This document shows positions 53,740 through 63,304 of a DNA stretch of 64,000 bases, piece after piece. Position numbers and translations under genes: made by a program. How positions within the stretch are numbered: the first letter of the stretch is position 1; every line of letters begins with the position of its first letter. The stretch is from Oligoflexus sp. (GTDB lineage: Bacteria; Bdellovibrionota_B; Oligoflexia; Oligoflexales; Oligoflexaceae), in assembly GCA_014377445.1 (NCBI GenBank), contig JACMPP010000018.1, forward strand, positions 1 through 64,000, written 5' to 3'. The notes under the pieces were generated by a model, which was not told where the DNA came from, searched no databases, and saw nothing but the letters and a program-made list of their open reading frames with translations.

Positions 53740-55854
53740 TTAGATCTCCGGGTGCACGATCACCTTTATTTCTGAGTTCGGCGGCAGATTCTTTTTCAGA
53801 ATCACCAGGTCATCTCCCAGGATGGAGAACTTCGTGATTTCCACGCCGTTGATAAACACGCGGTAGCTCTTGATGCCGGAGAAGTCGGTGGCGACATCGA
53901 AGGTGTTTTTATAGTTTTCCGCATATTGATAGCTGACGTCGATGCTCTTGAAGTCTTCATCGCTGCAGCTAAAACTGATTTTGCTTTGTTCTACCAGGAT
54001 GTTCTTGCTGCAAACCGATTCATCACCACCGGCGGAGATTTTTAATGTGTCCGGGAAAGGGATCTTCGAAGAATCAAGAACAAATCTTTGACCTTCATAG
54101 TCGTGCTTGAGGTTATAGCGAGCCTCAACCTTGCGGCCTTCCGAGACTTCGAGCGGATCGATCACGATAATTCCATTCTCGAGCGAAGCACGGAGTGTGG
54201 CTCCGTTGGCCGGATCGACTATGGAATAATCTTCAATCTCATCGTTCAGGACACCGAGGATCGGGTATTCGGTGTGGCGATCGCCGGGCAGTTCGTAGGT
54301 CAGATACACGGCCTGACCATCACGAGGGGCTTCGGCCAGAGTGATTTTCTTTTGCGCGCGATCGACTGTAAAATTGCTTGTCTTGCCCCCGGCTACGCTC
54401 AATTCAAGTGTCTCTAGGTAGTAGTCAGCGAGGTAGCTAAAGGTCTTGGGAAGAAGCGCGCTATCCCTGTAGCGAAGTTTGATCAGGGCCAGTTCACCCG
54501 GGAGATCCCGGAGCTCGACCTTGCCCGTCGTCGTGTTGTAAGTATAGTCCTTAGGAGGGAGCGCGCTGCCGTTGACGAAGACTTCAACTGTCGAGTTGTC
54601 GAAGGCGCGCGTCGGTGCAAAAGATTTGGTCATCGCGATGGGGTTGTGTTTGTACTTGACCACCAGGTTCGCGTTTTTCTCGGTGACCGGTTCGAGGACA
54701 GTCAGGATTTTGCCATTGACGTTGAAGGCATTGATTTTTTTGCTGTCGATCTGAATGTCGAGCGAAGCGAGCTCGGCAGGGAAGTCGAGTTCGAACTGGA
54801 CGTTGATTTTCTTGCCCACATCATCCGACATCTGATCGAGAACGTTGGAGTAGTTGGAGCGGCAGATGTCTCCAAATCGGCCGCCTGTCGCGCTTACCAG
54901 TTTATAGTACTCGGTTGGATTCGGGAGGTCGGCATAACCACCTGAGTTTTCACAGTCGTGGTTGGGATCGCTGGGATTGGAAGAATTCGCTGCAGGTGGT
55001 TCCTGTGTAAGCAGCATCGCGTTGACGGTTACATTTTTACCGACGCGGTCAAAGAAATAATCCGCTTTTTCGTAAGGAAGACCCGGGCAACCTTCGTTGG
55101 CAGCGCTTCCGCAGTTATTTTCATCGGTGAGGATGAGCACAGCGCGTTGCGAATCGGGTCTTAGCCATGCTACGTTACCCGTATCACAACCTGTTTCCTG
55201 CATCGCTTGTGTCGCCATATAGATACCGCGTTCAATAGGGTTGCCTGTTTCGCCAACCTTGATCATCTTTTGGAAATCGGCATCCGCTATTACCGAGTTC
55301 TTGTCGAAGTCAGCGCGCGTGATGAAGGATTTTCCGCTATCGGTCTTGCGTAGACAGGGGCTGGTGCTGGTTACGACAGCGATTCGCCAGTTGGTGTTGG
55401 TGATGTGGCGTAAGATGTACGGCAGGGTCTTCGCTAATCGTCCTTGGTAGGGCCCCATCGAGCTGGAGTTATCGATCATAAGAAGCAGGTCGAAGATCCC
55501 GGCTTCGGACACTTTGAATGATTGCTCGGAAGCGATACCCTTGTGGCCCTGAGTATAGTTATCAGTGTAGATCGCCCGCTCGATTTGCGTGTAACCCTCT
55601 TGTTGGCGAGGGTTTTGCTCGAGACTAAATGTTTGAGTGAGATCTGCGAATCCTGAGTTGAGTGTCAGTTCCACCGATTGGGTTTTACCCGACTGGTAAA
55701 TCCGGGTCACATCGCTTCGGGCGTCGGAGCTTAATTCCGTCGGAATAATTTTATCAGAAGCACCTTTGAAGGGTGAGGTTTCCCCGCAAGCCCATAAAAC
55801 GGAACTACAAGCCAGGACAGTGCTGAGGCGACGAAAGAAATGTTTGCGAACCAT
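53740..55854 (-). CDS. VWA-domain lipoprotein
   Basis: A 704-aa lipoprotein (lipobox LWAC after a basic start). A von Willebrand A domain begins near residue 115 with MIDNSSSM, a complete DxSxS MIDAS, and LILTDENNCG later. The domain holds an unusual Cys-containing insertion (CPGLPYEKADYFF and CENSGGYADLPNP). The last 330 residues are repeats of a beta domain with phrases such as FNVNGKILTVLEPV and YTYNTTTGKVELRDLP, repeated about every 80-90 residues. Start 55854 has GAGG 9 bases upstream. It is probably a surface adhesion or protein-contact lipoprotein. A terminator follows. Confidence 0.85.
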   Translation of the reverse strand: MVRKHFFRRLSTVLACSSVLWACGETSPFKGASDKIIPTELSSDARSDVTRIYQSGKTQSVELTLNSGFADLTQTFSLEQNPRQQEGYTQIERAIYTDNYTQGHKGIASEQSFKVSEAGIFDLLLMIDNSSSMGPYQGRLAKTLPYILRHITNTNWRIAVVTSTSPCLRKTDSGKSFITRADFDKNSVIADADFQKMIKVGETGNPIERGIYMATQAMQETGCDTGNVAWLRPDSQRAVLILTDENNCGSAANEGCPGLPYEKADYFFDRVGKNVTVNAMLLTQEPPAANSSNPSDPNHDCENSGGYADLPNPTEYYKLVSATGGRFGDICRSNYSNVLDQMSDDVGKKINVQFELDFPAELASLDIQIDSKKINAFNVNGKILTVLEPVTEKNANLVVKYKHNPIAMTKSFAPTRAFDNSTVEVFVNGSALPPKDYTYNTTTGKVELRDLPGELALIKLRYRDSALLPKTFSYLADYYLETLELSVAGGKTSNFTVDRAQKKITLAEAPRDGQAVYLTYELPGDRHTEYPILGVLNDEIEDYSIVDPANGATLRASLENGIIVIDPLEVSEGRKVEARYNLKHDYEGQRFVLDSSKIPFPDTLKISAGGDESVCSKNILVEQSKISFSCSDEDFKSIDVSYQYAENYKNTFDVATDFSGIKSYRVFINGVEITKFSILGDDLVILKKNLPPNSEIKVIVHPEI

Positions 55855-56137
55855 AAGGATACCTCTAAGATGGAACAATGGGCTCTGACCCACCGCTAAC
55901 TCCAGAGTATTCGGCGCCTTAAAAACTCTTTTTGAACCTTATCCGCAGCAGCTTAAATACCGATTTAGACATTATTATAAACCGTTGTTTATTCAGGGAT
56001 ATTTGAAAATAAATAAAAATGCTAAAGTTTCAGCGATGGCTTATAGAATTCGGTTTTTTTTCCAAGCTTTCTTCATCTTTGGAATTTAAGCTGTAACTTG
56101 TCAAACTTTCAAAGCAAAGTAGTGGAGCGAGCAAATT

Positions 56138-58231
56138 TTGGAATCGTTACTCAGTGAAGTTCTGCTCGATAAGACGATTGGTGTGGTTATCGTCGAGCCG
56201 ACGATGTCGATAGCAGGTACCGTTCGGCGCGTCCTCTTGGAAACGGGTTACTCAAGTGTGTTCATCGCCCATTCGGTGCTTGATGCCTTTAATACCCTAA
56301 GTAACAATACGATTGGCTGGATGATAGTCTCGCCGCTTCTGGAAGAAAAACTCACGCAGTGGCACTGCTTGAGACTTCCTCTTGAAGTTCAGGCCTGTAG
56401 TAATGTGATGGTCTCCATTCTGGTCAATGCGGATCAGTTGGGGGGCTTTGAGGACTACTACGCTTTCGGTGCCCTTTCGATTCATTCGCGCCAGCTCACT
56501 TACAACAGTTTTCATGAAGAATTTAATCAACTTCTCGATCGTTTGAGAACGAACGCCACCGTTGCCGAAGCGGTGGCGGCCGATGTCCGTGACCGCCTGA
56601 TTCGAGCTCAAAACTGGGTAAAACTTGAGCAGTTCGAAGACAGCGTCCTGGCAGGAGTTGATAAATCGGTGAAACAATGTCTAAGGCTGATCGATGCGCG
56701 CTTCAAGAATGGCAGCAAGCTTGAAGCGATGCTCGATATCAAAACGACCCTTCAGGCTCATCCCGAACTCGCTCCCGATATCAAGGCCCTGTGCCAGACC
56801 TATCTCGGAACATCAGATGTCCAAAGCTTTCGGGGGCAAGTCCCCCTCTCCTCTGTTCTCGTCCTTGATCCTGACGCCTCGCAGCAACAGTTTCTCCGCA
56901 CGACTTTAACGGAAATGGGCGCGGAGATCATCGTGTGTTGCGATACGCTTGAAGCTGCCTGCGACGCCCTTCATGTCGGACAAATCTATGATTTGATCGT
57001 GACTGAATGGAAGCTGCATAAGGTCGAGGGACACGCCTTCATACAGCACGTTCGTCACCATGGGCACGAAAATCAGCCGGTTCTCGTCTTCTCCAGTTTG
57101 GTCAAACCTGAGGATATGGCGCTCATCTCCGAGATTCATGGTGTATTCATCATCACCAAACCCAGCGCCAAGAAACAATTCAAAGTCGCGCTCACCGAGA
57201 TTTTGGAGCGCTGGAATTATCCTCAGGAAGGTCTTGACCAAGAGGATAAGATCGTCAACTCAGCGGCTTCGGGCAAACTTTCGCAGGCACAAAAGCTCAA
57301 TGCGGTCTTCCAAGCAAATAAGAAGATTGAGCGCCAACGCAAAGACTACGTGAAGGCAACTCTGACCTTCTACGAGGGCCGTTATCAGGAGGCGAAGGAT
57401 ATCGTCCTCGCCAGTGCGAAGCAGGGGACTCCGAGCTACAAGGAAATTTCTCTGCTCGGCAAAATACTTTTGCGCATGGGCGATTCCGTGACAGCTCTCA
57501 AGTTTCTTGAGCAAGCCAATCAAATGGTGCCGGGTAATATTGAAAGGATGTGCAATCTTGCCGATGCCTCGACGGAAGTCGGGAAGCCTGAGCGCGGCCT
57601 GCAATTTGCCAGCGAAGCCAAGAAAATAGGTGGTGATATTGGAATGGTGCAAAGCGTCTACGCGAAGCACGCAGTAGCCAACGGTATGCTCGACGAAGCC
57701 TCCCATTATCTCGAATCCGAATCGACGGCGCGCGAAATGATCGCCTTTATGAATAATCTCGGCATCGCTCACGCAACCTCACAGAAGTGGGTGGAAAGCG
57801 ACACGGCCTATCAAAACGCATTGAAATCGCTAGATGGCAGACATCCCGTGCTTCAGGCACTGGTCTCCTATAATCTGGGTTTGAGTTTGGTTCGTCAGAA
57901 CAAATTGAAGGATGCCATGGCGCATTTGAAGCTGGCAGAATCTCAAGGCGAAGCCTTGGTCAAGCGTAAAGCGGCTGATCTACGAGACCGGGTGGAAAAA
58001 TCAATGACTTCGAAACAGCCCTTGGTCCTCAAGGAAGTCCTGCGCGAAGTGGTAGCACCTCGCGCATCAGTTGCCAATACACAGTTTCAGACCTACGAAG
58101 GCAAAGCAAAAGCCGGTGTGCACGGGTTATTTCGTGTTCTTCATTGTCAGGGAATTGTATTGGGAATGGATCTCACCAGCGAGTTGCCGAAGCATATTAC
58201 GAAGAAGGACCATGAAACAGGGGTGGTTTGA
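56138..58231 (+). CDS. pseudo-receiver and TPR protein
   Basis: A 697-aa protein with two receiver-like folds and TPR repeats. In the first receiver (residues 15-135) the acidic pair is VEP and the phosphoacceptor site is Ser (VSPLLEE). In the second (about 240-365) LDPD is kept and the site is Glu290 (IVTEWKLHKVEG), with Lys retained in ITKPS. Neither can be normally phosphorylated; Glu at the site may mimic the active form. Residues 410-640 hold helical TPR-type repeats. It starts at TTG with GGAG 11 bases upstream. A scaffold role in a signalling complex is inference. Confidence 0.8.
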   Translation: MESLLSEVLLDKTIGVVIVEPTMSIAGTVRRVLLETGYSSVFIAHSVLDAFNTLSNNTIGWMIVSPLLEEKLTQWHCLRLPLEVQACSNVMVSILVNADQLGGFEDYYAFGALSIHSRQLTYNSFHEEFNQLLDRLRTNATVAEAVAADVRDRLIRAQNWVKLEQFEDSVLAGVDKSVKQCLRLIDARFKNGSKLEAMLDIKTTLQAHPELAPDIKALCQTYLGTSDVQSFRGQVPLSSVLVLDPDASQQQFLRTTLTEMGAEIIVCCDTLEAACDALHVGQIYDLIVTEWKLHKVEGHAFIQHVRHHGHENQPVLVFSSLVKPEDMALISEIHGVFIITKPSAKKQFKVALTEILERWNYPQEGLDQEDKIVNSAASGKLSQAQKLNAVFQANKKIERQRKDYVKATLTFYEGRYQEAKDIVLASAKQGTPSYKEISLLGKILLRMGDSVTALKFLEQANQMVPGNIERMCNLADASTEVGKPERGLQFASEAKKIGGDIGMVQSVYAKHAVANGMLDEASHYLESESTAREMIAFMNNLGIAHATSQKWVESDTAYQNALKSLDGRHPVLQALVSYNLGLSLVRQNKLKDAMAHLKLAESQGEALVKRKAADLRDRVEKSMTSKQPLVLKEVLREVVAPRASVANTQFQTYEGKAKAGVHGLFRVLHCQGIVLGMDLTSELPKHITKKDHETGVV

Positions 58232-58236
58232 GAGGC

Positions 58237-58704
58237 TTAATTGACGAATTTTTTCGCGATATTGAGCTTTCGATATTGGACCACGCCGTTTTCAAACTTG
58301 TAGAAGTGAAGCGAGACGTTCTTGTCATCGGACGTGCAGGAATAAAGAGTCTGTCCAAGCGCTTTGGTCGCCAGATACTCTTCGAGCGGTTTGATCGTCG
58401 AGGGATCGACGATCGCTTTGAGGGCGTCATCGATTGCACAAGTGAAGATCGCGGGCGCAAGGACAGTGCAGGTTTGTGATCCGAGATCATAGAAGTGATT
58501 GCTCGCTTCGCAAGCCAGGACTTTATTCTTAAGCGAGGGCGGGAGACTCGTGAGACGCGGATCATTGCTGCTGCTATAGTCGGTCGTACCTTTTCCGGCA
58601 TCGGCCGAGGGGACGGGCGTCAGAGCTTCGGGAACGGCAGGACCGCCTCCTTCTTCGCCACAGGCAAAGAGGCCCAAACACGATGCTAAGAATAAACGCT
58701 TCAT
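58237..58704 (-). CDS. lipoprotein of unknown function
   Basis: A 155-aa lipoprotein: MKRLFLASCLGL, then lipobox LFAC. A Gly/Pro/Ser linker follows, then a small domain with paired cysteines (ACEASNHFYDLGSQTC, FTC and YSC). It converges with the TPR gene, its stop lying 5 bases beyond that gene's stop. I do not recognise the domain. The ATG at 58704 is preferred over a codon 8 triplets upstream because the signal starts there. Confidence 0.7.
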   Translation of the reverse strand: MKRLFLASCLGLFACGEEGGGPAVPEALTPVPSADAGKGTTDYSSSNDPRLTSLPPSLKNKVLACEASNHFYDLGSQTCTVLAPAIFTCAIDDALKAIVDPSTIKPLEEYLATKALGQTLYSCTSDDKNVSLHFYKFENGVVQYRKLNIAKKFVN

Positions 58705-58797
58705 AGACAACCTCCACGGGGTGGTCATCGGCAGAGCCCGTGAAAAACCAAGATATCCTGTATAAGTTCTTGCAACAACTGATGAATATTACCATCA

Positions 58798-58836
58798 ATA
58801 AAAAAGGGAAGCCCAAGACTTTACGGTCTTGGGCTT
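58798..58836 (-). terminator. terminator of the trypsin-like protease gene
   Basis: An 11-bp stem AAGCCCAAGAC/GTCTTGGGCTT with a 6-base loop. On the minus strand it is followed by CCCTTTTTTATT. It lies 30 bases after the protease stop. Confidence 0.85.
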
Positions 58837-58865
58837 TATTTCATTTCTCATAGGATCTTGAGATC

Positions 58866-59693
58866 TTAGTTTTTCGCAACCCTGGACTGAGCAGAAGCCG
58901 ATGCCGGGCAGGTTCCGGCAGCAAGGCCGAGATTTACGCCCGAATCTTTTTGCACCCAGCAGATGCTGACGGCGAGCAGTCCGTAGACTCCGCCTTGACC
59001 GCAACTGCCGCCGCGCGAAACAACACCGAGTTGGCGCCATTGTCCGTTGGCAAGTTGCGCAAAGGCCGGTCCTCCGCTATCACCCTGGCAAGAATCTTTG
59101 CCACTGCCGCCGGCTGTGATTTCATTTTTGTTGAGTCCTGTGACAGGCGCATCGACTTGAAATTTGACACCAACATCACCGTTGTTGCGTTCACCAAAAC
59201 CGATGACCCGTAATAATTTGCCGACTTTTGTAAGTTCATCGATTTCCGCATTGCTCGTGGCAACCGGGATGTAAGCCGAAGCAGGAAGTGTCAATGGCTT
59301 CGTCAGGACAACATAAGAAACATCGTAGTCATAGCCAGCATAAGCGGGATTTGCATTGGCTTTTTTGATCGTATACTGACCAAGGTAAGCGCCGCCCGAG
59401 ACGCCAGAGCCGACATACACTTGGACGGCAGCCAGATATTCAATGGCTTCAACACAGTGAGCCGCTGTAACAACAACAGTCGGTGTAATCGCAGTTCCTG
59501 TGCAGAAGATGCCCATATCGCTTTGTGTCAGCGACACCACGTTTTGCCAGGTTCCAGCCGTGGTCTTGGACCCGCCATATATAGAAGATTCACTGTTTTG
59601 TTCTGTAGAACTTCCGCAACCAACCAGAAGGGTGGCGGATAGGCTGAGTGAGCTAATTGCGACAGCAAGGGTCTTTAGAGTTTTTGTAGTCAT
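58866..59693 (-). CDS. trypsin-like serine protease lipoprotein
   Basis: A 275-aa S1-family protease. The lipobox LVGC (Cys26) predicts a lipid anchor. IYGG at 38-41 matches the trypsinogen-type activation site. The triad is complete: His79 in TAAHC, Asp124 in YDVSYV and Ser206 in GDSGGP. Asp200 ahead of SCQGDSGGP is at the S1-pocket position, suggesting cleavage after Arg or Lys. Cys64-Cys80 and others form disulfides. A short C-terminal Ala/Ser-rich tail follows the domain. Start 59693 has GAGG 8 bases upstream. An exported digestive or regulatory protease. Confidence 0.92.
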   Translation of the reverse strand: MTTKTLKTLAVAISSLSLSATLLVGCGSSTEQNSESSIYGGSKTTAGTWQNVVSLTQSDMGIFCTGTAITPTVVVTAAHCVEAIEYLAAVQVYVGSGVSGGAYLGQYTIKKANANPAYAGYDYDVSYVVLTKPLTLPASAYIPVATSNAEIDELTKVGKLLRVIGFGERNNGDVGVKFQVDAPVTGLNKNEITAGGSGKDSCQGDSGGPAFAQLANGQWRQLGVVSRGGSCGQGGVYGLLAVSICWVQKDSGVNLGLAAGTCPASASAQSRVAKN

Positions 59694-59912
59694 TGCGTCA
59701 TCCTCGTCTTGTGCACAGCTTGATGGGAAAGGTTTCAACCTTTATTTGACTATCTAGCCAGTTAATTAAGTTTTCTCTATTAAGTAGAAATAAATTGACC
59801 GCTGTTGAAAACAAGTATTCCGCCCTGAACTCATTAGGCTTTCGTTACAAACGGAAGGTCAATTGAAGCTTTTTGCCATCTGTGCGATGCTCCCTTGAAT
59901 TCCGGGGAGCCT

Positions 59913-61094
59913 ATGGAAATGCTTAAAAAAACTGTGCTTGGGCCGTTTGAAGAAAAGTTTCTTGCCGAATACTGGCAAAAAAGGCCGCTCTTGATCCGGG
60001 CGGCGTTTCCTGGCGGTATTGACGCCATCGATCCTGATTCCCTCGCTGGGCTGGCCTGCCAGGATGCAATTGATTCTCGTCTGGTCATCGAAAAAGGTCT
60101 TCGTCCCTGGCATACGCAGCAAGGGCCATTCGCCGAAAGCGTATTTGAGACGCTGCCCAAGACTCACTGGACTTTGCTGGTCCAGGCTGTCGACCGTCTG
60201 ATTCCAGAAGTCTCGGCCATTCGCGAGTCCTTTCAGTTCATTCCCAACTGGCGCCTCGATGACATCATGATTTCCTACGCGGCCGACCAAGGCAGTGTGG
60301 GCCCCCATACAGATAACTACGATGTCTTTCTCATTCAGGCGATCGGCAGGAGGCGTTGGCAATTCGGTGAGCATGCTCTCGATGAGCCCGGTTTTATCGA
60401 TGGCCTTGATATGAAGATCCTGAAAGAATTTAAAGCCGATCATGACTTTGTCCTTGAGCCCGGCGATATGCTTTATCTTCCGCCGCTCATCGCCCATCAC
60501 GGTGTGGCCCAAGGCGAGTGCGTAACCTATTCCGTCGGATTTCGTGCCCCCACGCAAAACGAGCTTCTCGTTTCTTACAGTCAATTCCTGATGCAATCCG
60601 AAAACCCTGATAGTTTTTATCGAGATCCTGTGAATGAGCTGGCCCCAATCAACAGTACGCTGAACGATCCGGGACTTATCCGTGACCAGGATATCGAGAG
60701 TCTGCGAAAGTTCATGATTGAAAGCCTTAAGGACGAACAGATCTTTCGCCGATGGATAGGAGCCTTCCTAACCGAGCCGCGGAACTTTCATGAAGCGAAC
60801 GACGCGCCACTCGACTATGCCGGTTTTCTTCAACTTCTTCGGACCGAGAAAGCTCTTCTTAAAGTGGAAGGTGGGCGTTTTGCTTATCACGTTTTGGATC
60901 GACAAGTTTACTTAGCGGCCGAAGGTGAAACTTTGGTTTTATCGGAAGAGCTCCTTAAACTCGTTCAAATTCTTTGCGCAAAGGAATATATTCCCACCCG
61001 TGAGCTATTGCGCTTCGAACAGACAGCAGGCTTTGCGGAATGCATGCTGCATCTTTGGAACCAAGGTTTTTTACGGAGAGACTATGACGCATAA
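59913..61094 (+). CDS. JmjC-type ribosomal oxygenase (RoxA/YcfD-like)
   Basis: A 393-aa cupin (JmjC) 2-oxoglutarate oxygenase of the RoxA/YcfD group, which hydroxylates arginine in ribosomal protein L16. The iron site is HTD in GPHTDNYDVFL plus a His in LIAHHGVA, with DMLYLPP before it; the C-terminal winged-helix region is present. Start: ATG 59913 has GGGGAG close upstream; ATG 59919 has better spacing and differs by two residues. Its stop overlaps the downstream HAD gene by 11 bases. Confidence 0.88.
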   Translation: MEMLKKTVLGPFEEKFLAEYWQKRPLLIRAAFPGGIDAIDPDSLAGLACQDAIDSRLVIEKGLRPWHTQQGPFAESVFETLPKTHWTLLVQAVDRLIPEVSAIRESFQFIPNWRLDDIMISYAADQGSVGPHTDNYDVFLIQAIGRRRWQFGEHALDEPGFIDGLDMKILKEFKADHDFVLEPGDMLYLPPLIAHHGVAQGECVTYSVGFRAPTQNELLVSYSQFLMQSENPDSFYRDPVNELAPINSTLNDPGLIRDQDIESLRKFMIESLKDEQIFRRWIGAFLTEPRNFHEANDAPLDYAGFLQLLRTEKALLKVEGGRFAYHVLDRQVYLAAEGETLVLSEELLKLVQILCAKEYIPTRELLRFEQTAGFAECMLHLWNQGFLRRDYDA

Positions 61095-61752
61095 GCGAGG
61101 CGCGGCTTTCTTTGACCTGGATCGGACCTTGATCGACGTGAACAGTGCGGTACTTTTTGCCCAGTTCGAGCGGAAGGCCAAGCGCATATCCAACTTCCAG
61201 TTTTTGGGTGTTCTGAAAAATAGTTTGCTTTATCACTTCAACATTCTCGATATGGAATCGGCTTATAATAATGCGGTTAAGCATTATCAGGGACAGACGG
61301 AGGAATGGGTTGAGGCACGCACGCTCGAGTTCTTCGATGCGAAGATAAGATCGCGGTTACAGCCAGGCGCAGAGAAGGCCCTCAGTCATCACAAAGGCCT
61401 GGGGCATCCCTTGGTGCTCCTGACGACAAGTACGAGCTTCCAGGCCAAAATAGCCAGCTCTAGGTGGGGATTTGACGCCTGGCTTGCCAATCGCTTTCTG
61501 GTTGAAGATGGGAAGCTCAAGGGTGAGGTGAATTCGCCTTTGTGTTATGGCGAAGGCAAAGTCGTGTATGCGAAGGAATGGGCCGCTGAAAACGCAGTGG
61601 ACCTTTCCGCCTCTTATTTCTATAGCGACTCATATTCCGATGTGCCCATGCTGGAGGAGGTCGGATTTCCTGTGGTCGTCAATCCCGATCCCAAGCTCAG
61701 GACGCATGCTGCGCGGAAGGGTTGGAAGGTTGTGGACTGGTCTTTGAATTAG
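61084..61752 (+). CDS. HAD-IB family phosphatase (SerB-like)
   Basis: A 222-aa HAD hydrolase: nucleophile motif FFDLDRTLID (Asp11, Asp13), LTTSTS as motif II, and YFYSDSYSDVPMLEEVG as motif III/IV. The cap region after motif I is helical, as in subclass IB (SerB-like, and similar acyl-phosphate or lipid phosphatases). Start 61084 has GGAGAG 5 bases upstream and overlaps the oxygenase stop, so translation is coupled. The substrate is not known. A terminator follows. Confidence 0.88.
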   Translation: MTHKRGAAFFDLDRTLIDVNSAVLFAQFERKAKRISNFQFLGVLKNSLLYHFNILDMESAYNNAVKHYQGQTEEWVEARTLEFFDAKIRSRLQPGAEKALSHHKGLGHPLVLLTTSTSFQAKIASSRWGFDAWLANRFLVEDGKLKGEVNSPLCYGEGKVVYAKEWAAENAVDLSASYFYSDSYSDVPMLEEVGFPVVVNPDPKLRTHAARKGWKVVDWSLN

Positions 61753-61783
61753 TAAGTTGTGAGGAGTAAGTAGTGGGAACGAA

Positions 61784-61814
61784 GAAGGGCCGGAGTCAAA
61801 ACTCCGGCCCTTTT
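61784..61814. terminator. bidirectional terminator between HAD and TPR-like genes
   Basis: A 12-bp perfect stem AAGGGCCGGAGT/ACTCCGGCCCTT with loop CAAA and A/T-rich flanks. It sits between convergent genes and serves both. Confidence 0.85.
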
Positions 61815-61827
61815 GATATCAAGTTTC

Positions 61828-62745
61828 TTAGAACGTTTGTTTCATCGAGAGGAGAAGGCCCGGTTCGCGGTTTGGCATGACCTGCAGGTCGAATTTCCAA
61901 GACTTGTCGAGCCCACGGTCCTGACTTTGCGTACCAAGGTTTGCATAAGCATTTTCCGATTTTGATTCCAAGGCAGCGGTCCTGTTGGTTCCCAGCGGAT
62001 CGAAGAGAGCATCGACCACGCTGAGTCCGTAACCGGCCATCGTAATCAAAAGAGCCATGTATGCTTCGCTGTTGGCTTTCTTGACGAAGGCGTCATTGTC
62101 ATCTAGGAACTTCAGGAACGTTTCGGTTCGTGTGGCGCTGTTGGCTTCAGCATCCGCGATCACAGCCTTGGCGTCTTTATTCGCATCCCCAGCCGCTTGT
62201 TTGCGGTTGAGGAAGAGGAGAAGTCCACCGACCTGAGCGCCACCGAAGGCGATAGCTGTCAGAGTCTTGCCCTGCATGAAGCTGTTCAAACCAAAAGGAA
62301 TATAGTTTTTAAGATTGCTAGCAGACTTATCGCCTTTGCTCGCTGTTTTCGTGAGTTTATCGGAGCCTTTGCCCGATCCACCATCGGAGACAGATGTGCC
62401 GGCTTTCTTCTGGGCCGCTGCAAACGCCTTTTTGACTTTTTTGTCACCCGAAGCTTCCGCAGGCAGCGTGACGTTAGGATCAAGCTTTAAAGCTTTAATA
62501 AACTTTGATTTGCCTTTGCCAGCCTTGCCCATCTTAACAGTTGCTGCACCAGCCAATGCATAAGCTTCAGCTTTGTCGCTTGGGCTTTTGGCTTTTTTAG
62601 CTGCTTTACCTGCAAGCTTGCCAGCTTTCTTAAAGTCACCGGCAGTGAAAGCTTCTTTGGCTTGGTCCAATGGACCTGCTAGGAGCGGACTTGATGCCAG
62701 CCAAAAGCTTAGAAAGCAAAGAAGTAAACGTGAGAAAATTTTCAT
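61828..62745 (-). CDS. TPR-like exported membrane protein
   Basis: A 305-aa protein with a signal peptide (to about residue 23). A Lys/Ala-rich helical region (25-80) with TPR-like pattern (AKEAFTAGDFKKAGKLAGKAAKKAKS) and a Lys/Ser/Gly-rich low-complexity linker (110-145) follow. Two hydrophobic helices lie around 155-175 and 230-250. The C-terminal end (MPNREPGLLLSMKQTF) ends in Phe. Layout resembles DUF5683-type proteins of outer-membrane-linked systems. Function is unknown. Confidence 0.7.
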   Translation of the reverse strand: MKIFSRLLLCFLSFWLASSPLLAGPLDQAKEAFTAGDFKKAGKLAGKAAKKAKSPSDKAEAYALAGAATVKMGKAGKGKSKFIKALKLDPNVTLPAEASGDKKVKKAFAAAQKKAGTSVSDGGSGKGSDKLTKTASKGDKSASNLKNYIPFGLNSFMQGKTLTAIAFGGAQVGGLLLFLNRKQAAGDANKDAKAVIADAEANSATRTETFLKFLDDNDAFVKKANSEAYMALLITMAGYGLSVVDALFDPLGTNRTAALESKSENAYANLGTQSQDRGLDKSWKFDLQVMPNREPGLLLSMKQTF

Positions 62746-63211
62746 GTCCCTAACCTACACATCGATTTGAACCACTTTCTTGGTATCGGCGACGAAACGA
62801 AAGGATTAAGTCAAAACGAGCGATAAAATTTTCGCGACGTAAACATTGAAAATTGAGTCAACTAAAATGACTGCCTAAAACTGATCTTTTCACCAATTGC
62901 TCTAGTGCCGCTTTTTTTGAACTACCGACAAGGGGTGCGGAAGAAAGAGCGAGAGATATCGTCCAAAGCCAAGTGAGGATGAAAAGAGGTAGATGTGACG
63001 CATTTCGTAATTTGTATCGCAGAGACATAAAATATTTTTGATACGAACTACGATTCCGCTTTATTCTGAGGCCTGTCTCTATTAAGAGAGGTATCTCCCT
63101 GTCTCGCCTCGTCTTTTTACCATAGGATATAAGCCAAAGTGGCTTTCTGCTATCTCGAATTATCGTAATTTCCAAGTGCTATAAATCGCTGGGTCAGGTT
63201 TTGGTATTGAC
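62746..63211. other. gene-free stretch
   Basis: No supported gene. A 105-codon minus-strand frame (63175-62858) begins at TTG without a ribosome site and has no recognisable motif. The right edge holds the promoter of the LuxR-type gene; otherwise nothing. Confidence 0.4.
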
Positions 63212-63239
63212 TTGATCAATAAGCACAGGTAGTTATAAT
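63212..63239 (+). promoter_or_regulatory. sigma-70-type promoter of the LuxR-type gene
   Basis: TTGATC (63212-63217), a 16-base spacer and TATAAT (63234-63239). The start codon is 66 bases downstream. TTGACT at 63207 overlaps but would need a 21-base spacer. Perfect -10 and near-consensus -35 make this the best promoter seen in the window. Confidence 0.6.
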
Positions 63240-63304
63240 GAACATTACGAAAACGTAAGAATTAGTTTGTTAGTTCGTTTGAGTTATCTTTGTTGAGAAG
63301 AAAG

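Noticed and set aside
62858..63175. 105-codon minus-strand frame
   Set aside because: TTG start, no ribosome site, highly basic and without family signature; lies in a promoter region.
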